Below are positions 20,701-24,582 of a stretch of 24,582 nucleotides of DNA, in pieces. Position 1 is the first letter of the stretch. Every line of letters begins with the position of its first letter. The position numbers were made by a program, and so were the translations under genes. The notes under the pieces were generated by a model. That model searched no databases. It had not been told where the DNA came from and worked only from the letters and a program-made list of their open reading frames with translations. The stretch spans positions 1-24,582 of the forward strand of contig QAXH01003087.1 of assembly GCA_004335635.1 (NCBI GenBank), in the 5' to 3' direction. The stretch comes from Chloromonas sp. AAM2 (taxonomy: Eukaryota; Chlorophyta; Chlorophyceae; Chlamydomonadales; Chlamydomonadaceae).

Positions 20701-21243
20701 GGCCATCAATGCTTGCTAAGCATCCCACAGAAGCCTTGAGCATGGGATGCGCTCTGTATCGAGTGACCAGGCATGCTCAGATGGCCTTCTCACCGTGTCT
20801 TCTTCTTGTGTGTACAGCCGTTTTCCCAGGCTTCCCAGGAGGTCGTATTGCTGGCATCTCTGCAGGAATGCTGTGTAGTGTTGAACAGCCTCAGTTACCA
20901 AGTGAGCCCGACCTGATGGGCTGCCCAAACCCGGCATGCTGGCCAGCAGCTCAGCCAGATAGTAAGGGGCCAGAAGATATTTCAAGACAGATGTAGACAA
21001 GTCATCTGCCTCCTCGTTGCCTGAAAACAAGCCAGCCCTCTCCACGGCGGTTACGAGGGTTCGACACAAGGACAACGCATTGGACAGTACATCAGAGTCG
21101 GATTTGCTTGGCTGAGAGCTGGCACGCACGACGTCCTGATTCTTATGCACAGTTGCAGCCTTGGAGTGCAGTTCGGCCAGAGGCAGCTCGTCCCATGCAC
21201 TGGTGTTGGATAGCCAAGCCAGTTCTTCTTGCTGTGCTGGCAT
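17706..21243 (-). CDS. TAP46: TAP46/TAP42/IGBP1 (alpha4) PP2A-associated protein
   Basis: Cytosolic regulator that binds catalytic subunits of PP2A-type phosphatases and acts in TOR signalling (known from yeast Tap42, plant TAP46 and human alpha4). Exons: 21243-20794, 20381-20250, 19732-19568, 18467-18390, 18157-18071, 17861-17706. All five introns are GT-AG and phase 0; the product has 355 residues, normal for the family. Seen: the N-terminal helical part (LPLAELHSKA; GNEEADDLSTSVLKYLLAPY, ~residues 81-100); RAAKIERFK at 160-168, matching the RQAKIQRYK region of alpha4 whose Arg155/Lys158 bind PP2A; GWDEEDERRLWLAAVQQAAL (~208-227); VFQPGHLMPTRTLAEQ (276-291); and the C-terminal signature EEALKKQRAWDDWADANPKG, ending CG. 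The ATG at 21243 fits the family; an in-frame ATG at 21330 is probably in the 5' UTR. Confidence 0.95.
18880..18975 (-). pseudogene. Decayed copy of TAP46 exon 5 inside intron 3
   Basis: The minus strand reads GCGGACGCTGGCC, later AGAGATTG, then GCAAAGAGAAGAGGTGAGA. Exon 5 reads ACGGACGCTGGCC, AGAGATTG, GCAAAGAGAGCAGGTGAGA in the same order, including the splice donor. The copy is about 14 bases longer in the middle. Its frame cannot join the phase-0 neighbours, so it looks like a dead or cryptic exon. Confidence 0.5.
19331..19357 (-). pseudogene. Decayed copy of the end of TAP46 exon 3 inside intron 3
   Basis: 27 bases (CTGCCGAAGCACGCAGTC then AAGGCAGAG) match the last 27 bases of exon 3 at 22 positions; all five differences are transitions. 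It would translate KHAVKAE where the exon gives EHAVKAE, but the GT donor after it is replaced by AGTGG. Confidence 0.5.
19745..19837. repeat. Three-copy ~31-base minisatellite in TAP46 intron 2
   Basis: Three successive units of the form GGACAGTATGTAYRYATACG followed by a TTAMYGCAGG-like end, with increasing divergence. They start 12 bases outside the exon 3 acceptor at 19733. Confidence 0.85.
20193..20221. repeat. Hexamer (ACAGTA)n repeat in TAP46 intron 1/exon 2 flank
   Basis: Nearly five units of ACAGTA lie just past the donor of exon 2 (intron 2). They are preceded by two TTGACGAGAC words at 20161 and 20185 that form a direct repeat. Confidence 0.9.
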
Positions 21244-21363
21244 GGCTGCGCATGTACACAAAGAGATTGTCTGTCCACTTTTGGCTGACAGGACTGCTCT
21301 GCATGGCTGTTCAGTGGGTCCACGTGACACTCAAAAACTCCCGACAGATTTCCGGGGAGACGA

Positions 21364-21869
21364 TCAAATCCGATGTGCGCGTTGCAACGAAAGCATGCTC
21401 GCGAGCTCCAGCCAGTCTCCAGTCAACTCGGCGGCAACAGCCCTAGTTGTCTCAGCTTGGCTTGTGGTAATGCCGCACAAACTGCCTGCTGCCTTGGCAT
21501 GTTGTGCTAAACTGCCATGCAAGTCTTGCTGGTGTTTTACCACAAGAGAGACGCAGCAACAATCTTGAGACAACGATAATCTAATATATATGGCGCGCCC
21601 TGAGTACAGGTACGCAGCAGTGCAGCGTTGGCCATGTAAATCACAGCCAGCACATGGCCAAAAAAACGAAGTTTGTCAGTTCTGGGACAATTCTTGCGTC
21701 TGATACTAGAACGACCTGCATGGCCATCCAAATTCCTAATTTAGTCACATGCACTTCTGCATCAAGCATACCTTAGTGGGCAGGTCCCTCAGTGCGCGCA
21801 CACTCAGCCTCTTGCTGGCGCTGGTGCAGCCATGGCGTGGCGTAGCCCACATCTGGCATTGCACAGGGT
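21364..21869 (-). CDS. Probable last two exons of an unidentified gene
   Basis: Exon 21869-21772 (acceptor CTGTCACAG, donor AAG|GTATGC, phase 1 in, 0 out) joins in phase to a terminal exon 21528-21364 (acceptor AAACACCAG, stop TGA). The reading is CQMWATPRHGCTSASKRL, then VRALRDLPTK, then QDLHGSLAQHAKAAGSLC, and near the end AVAAELTGDWLELASML. The composition (helical, Ala/Leu/Gln-rich) and clean splice sites look coding, but I recognise no family. A possible earlier exon is 23061-22962 (phase 0 in, 1 out). The stop lies only ~120 bases upstream of the TAP46 ATG, unusually tight for this window, so the call is tentative. Confidence 0.4.
21660..21700 (+). repeat. GTTTGCCAGTTCTGGGACA repeat, copy D
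   Basis: AAAAAACGAAGTTTGTC followed by AGTTCTGGGACAATTCTTG. It lies between the two candidate exons of the unidentified gene. Confidence 0.8.
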
Positions 21870-22335
21870 CTGTGACAGCAGGCAAGGTGTGTTGCTTGTC
21901 CTTGATGCCACCCTCTCTATGCTACACAAGTAATTCAAACACAAACACTGGGGCAGGCCATGGCACATGGAGTGGCACCAAGCGTGGCAGGGGCAAGAGA
22001 GACACTCGGCTTGCACGGGTGGTCTGAGCCAGCACGCCGCACGCAGGCCACAGACAATGAGCATACGGCTTGTTGCCACTGCAGTAGCATGGCCTTGTGG
22101 GAGCCATGCCATGCCCATGTTGGAGTCTTCATGGGGAATATCAACTTTGATTGATGCACGGGACGGCCACATGCCCGCCACTGGAGTAGCGATTGCTGCA
22201 TGCATGGCAGATGAACCGCACTAAGAATAAGAAGCCGACCCACCCTGCCATGCACCACATGCCGTGCAGCCACACCAGCCAGTCAAGCCCTGCTCATTCC
22301 AGTCTCTGCATTACCATCAATCGACATGCAGCACC

Positions 22336-22382
22336 AAAAAAGCAAGATGAAAAAAGAAGTTTGCCAGTTCTGGGACACCTTT
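22336..22382 (+). repeat. GTTTGCCAGTTCTGGGACA repeat, copy E (long lead)
   Basis: Carries the extended 5' part AAGCAAGATGAAAAAAG before AAGTTTGCCAGTTCTGGGAC, then diverges. Shares the lead with copy F. Confidence 0.8.
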
Positions 22383-22489
22383 GGGACTGGCACTGGAACC
22401 AGTTTTGTTTGTGGTGTGTGTATTGGGCCGTGTGATAGTTCCAGTGTTGTCGTGTATGATTGGGCTGGGGTACTATCATCTGTCCACGA

Positions 22490-22490
<1 letters not shown>

Positions 22491-22526
<36 letters not shown>
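22491..22526. repeat. (GT)n microsatellite
   Basis: About 18 GT units with one GC interruption near the start. It follows copy E by about 110 bases. Confidence 0.95.
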
Positions 22527-22527
<1 letters not shown>

Positions 22528-22961
22528 GGTAGACGGTGTGGTGCACTGTCATGATACTGGGATTGTGATGTTTGGGACAGACAATGAGACAGGTGATGAG
22601 ACAACTAGACAGGTGACACTTGTTACACCAACTGACAGAGCCAGATTCAATGCACATGACAACTGAAGCAGCCAACAAAGCTCTCGGTCTACACTGTTCA
22701 GAGACGCCCAAACACTGCAAGCAATAAAACACAAAGAACAACACAACGTCCACACCAAGTCCACACTTGATTTAGCTTGAGCCTTTGGGTCTTGTGTCAG
22801 ACAACACATCAGTGTCAAGACCGTGCCTACTCCCCTGCTATCAACTTTGCCAGCTTGTCAAAGTAATCACCCTCTGGCTATGAGTTATCGAATGCTTAGC
22901 TGCCTTGGACGGGCACTTGGTGTAATGGTGGCGCTGGGCCTCAGAGCTGAGACGTAAAAAC

Positions 22962-23061
22962 CTGTCGGCGCCCTCGGTGACGAAGCACAAGAGGCAGGGT
23001 CCAGTGCCACTGCGATTTGTGCGGTTGGCCTTGCCGCAGTCCGGACCAGCAGCAGCAGCTC
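22962..23061 (-). other. Possible exon, frame uncertain
   Basis: Bounded by a GTGTGTGTGCAG acceptor and a GACAG|GTTTTT donor, 100 bases, GC-rich against its surroundings. Only one frame (starting ELLLLVRTAARPT) is phase-compatible with the exon at 21869. Another frame has a zinc-ribbon-like CGK...CLLC spacing and runs on past the donor as HHYTKCPSKAA. I cannot tell which, if either, is real. Confidence 0.25.
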
Positions 23062-23271
23062 CTGCACACACACGGCACGCAGCGTAGGAACACATTCGTA
23101 AGTTCGTATTCGTTCATGCGAAACACGCACCGCAAGGTCTGAGTTCGTGCACCAGACCGTCAGAAGCAGTTGTGACAGAGCAGTTCCTGTCTCCTGGTTT
23201 GCAGAAGTGGCAATGCACCGTCTACCGCAACACGCAATGTTTACCCCGTTCACCTTGACACACACAAACAC

Positions 23272-23366
23272 ACACACTGGCAGACTTCTTGGTTGCTGGC
23301 AGTACTACAGACCTATTCACACAAACTGTCCTAGAACTGGCAGACTTCTTTTTTCCATCTTGCTTT
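23272..23366 (-). repeat. GTTTGCCAGTTCTGGGACA repeat, copy F with partial second unit
   Basis: On the minus strand: AAGCAAGATGGAAAAAAG, AAGTCTGCCAGTTCTAGGAC. The only copy on this strand. A partial second unit (AAGAAGTCTGCCAGT) lies at 23272-23291. Confidence 0.75.
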
Positions 23367-23379
23367 GTGATGCTGCTGG

Positions 23380-24460
23380 GACTTCAATAAGGCTACACAC
23401 AGACGGAGCCAAACAGTAGATTAGTGTGCCAAACATTACAGCAGTGGCAAGTGGTAATGATGATGATGACGATGAGATGAAGGTGGATGATGTTGAGGAG
23501 GACGAGGGGGTGGTAATCATAGCGTGGTGATCAGGGTGAGAATGCTAGGGACAAGTCCAACTGGACGTTGGTGCACCTGTACCTGAGCCAGCTGGCACAC
23601 CCGTTTTTATTGCAACGTCTGCTCCCTGTCAAATCACAGCTCAGTACGGTTGACTGGGCGCAGTACGGTAATGTACCGGACATGATGGCAAGGTCAAGCT
23701 GTGAACCCGCCTGAAATTGATGTGTTTGATACACATACTTTGAAACCTTCAGTTGGGCACTAGTCTCACGGCGCGGTAGTTGGTGACATCGTACTGACCA
23801 GTTGGTAAGGCGAGTTTCCACCCAGGCTAATGCTGACATGGTCGTTGAATTGTGCTCAGTTCTGCAGGATCTTGAAGATTGGTTACACAATAACTCCAGC
23901 TCAGCATTACTTCAGAAGAATTGGCAGACTCGAATAGTGACTGCAAATCAGAGAAGATAATCAAGGATGAACACAACCTGGAAAAACATGATGATCGTCG
24001 GGTTCAGGAGGCCAAAGAATGGGCTAACGCCTACTCTTCCGATGGGAACTCAGAATTGCATCAGCATGCCACATATCGCGAACAACACTTGGGCAAAGGC
24101 CCGTCAGATGGTGGCAACAGCGCGCACCAGTACACATATGTCTGACCGGTTCGGATTGGATTTCATCACACCATGATCTGTTTGGCCGCAGATGCTGGCA
24201 TGGTCACTCCTTCACAACCCCAAGCCAAATAGACAAACACAGGAAAAAACAAAACAGCACGTAAACCCAACCATGTGAACAAAACGCGGCATCTGAACGG
24301 TCCAGCAGAGACTCTGCATGCGAGCCTTGTAGAAAACTGAATATGCACGTTGTTTACCAGCAGTGTACATGTCTCAGGTGTGCAGCAAAATGAGGGAACT
24401 GATGGTCAGAGACTGATGCGGATTGAGAGTTGCTGCTGCTGTTACTGGCAAAGGGTTACA
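23380..24460. other. Gene-poor stretch before the glycine-rich gene
   Basis: Holds an acidic-coding GAT/GAG-rich run at 23454-23508 (plus) and open frames at 23921-24145 and 23967-24176 (plus) with no recognisable domain. The last few hundred bases should include the 3' UTR of the glycine-rich gene on the minus strand. No supported gene. Confidence 0.4.
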
Positions 24461-24461
24461 T

Positions 24462-24582
24462 TTAGTAGCCTCCACCACGCCTGTCACCTCCATAGCCACC
24501 GCCACCACCACCACGCCTTTCACCACCATAGCCACCGCCACCGCCACGATCACCACCGTAGCCGCGACCGCCACCGCCACCA
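24462..24582 (-). CDS. Glycine-rich, GGYGG-type protein, C-terminal exon (partial)
   Basis: The minus-strand frame reads from the window edge through 39 residues of Gly-rich repeats with Tyr, Asp/Glu and Arg (GRGYGGDRGGGGGYGGERR, later YGGDRRGGGY) to a TAA at 24464-24462. (G)nYGGDR/ERR tails are typical of class IV glycine-rich RNA-binding proteins (GRP7/CIRBP-like, RRM plus Gly tail), which act as RNA chaperones in cold and stress responses. The RRM, if present, lies outside the window, so cold-shock-domain or other Gly-rich proteins remain possible. TGTAA occurs right after the stop (24460-24456), too close to be the only poly(A) signal. Confidence 0.8.
   Translation of the reverse strand, partial: GGGGGRGYGGDRGGGGGYGGERRGGGGGGYGGDRRGGGY

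Noticed and set aside
23454..23510. Acidic plus-strand stretch (Asp/Glu run) as a possible protein tail
   Set aside because: It is preceded by an in-frame stop with no acceptor in a suitable place; it is more likely a GAT/GAG-rich simple sequence.
23921..24145. Plus-strand 74-codon frame with charged composition
   Set aside because: An overlapping frame of similar length exists, neither has a domain, and nothing links them to a splice site or promoter.

Overview
This looks like nuclear DNA of a eukaryote, most likely a chlorophycean (Chlamydomonadales-type) green alga. The reasons are: genes split into many short exons with GT-AG introns; Ala/Gln/Ser-rich low-complexity protein segments; CA/TG microsatellites; TGTAA (the volvocine poly(A) signal) 165-290 nt after several stop codons; and eukaryotic families (TAP46/IGBP1, a GT32 sugar transferase, a GGYGG-type glycine-rich protein). 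The species call is an inference. I see no rRNA, tRNA, CRISPR array or prokaryotic operon.

Layout. (1) 1-3023, minus: the start and first ~822 codons of a large Ser/Thr/Ala/Pro-rich, probably disordered protein that runs off the left edge. (2) 3024-5180: its upstream region, then gene-poor DNA ending in a broken Ty1/copia integrase fragment (about 4520-4875). (3) 5183-7609, plus: a complete five-exon GT32 (SUR1/CSH1/OCH1-type) membrane glycosyltransferase. (4) 7610-10500: gene-poor, repeat-rich DNA, including one copy of an element with a conserved short coding stretch. (5) 10501-16056, minus: a ten-exon alpha/beta-hydrolase (putative esterase) gene. It has a GC-AG first intron, an insertion of the same element in intron 3, and a duplicated penultimate exon only 30 nt from its twin. 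(6) 16952-17321: a long near-perfect foldback. (7) 17706-21243, minus: a complete six-exon TAP46/TAP42/IGBP1 gene with all introns in phase 0. (8) 21364-23061, minus: probable last exons of an unidentified gene. (9) 24462-24582, minus: the C-terminal exon of a glycine-rich, probably RNA-binding protein.

The genes do not form a pathway; they are independent housekeeping-type loci. All exon joins were derived by hand from splice consensus, reading phase and family similarity, and no transcript evidence was available. The points most worth checking are the tandem exon in the esterase, decayed exon copies in a TAP46 intron, the foldback, a six-copy dispersed repeat confined to 15.0-23.4 kb, and the repeat pair that carries a conserved peptide.
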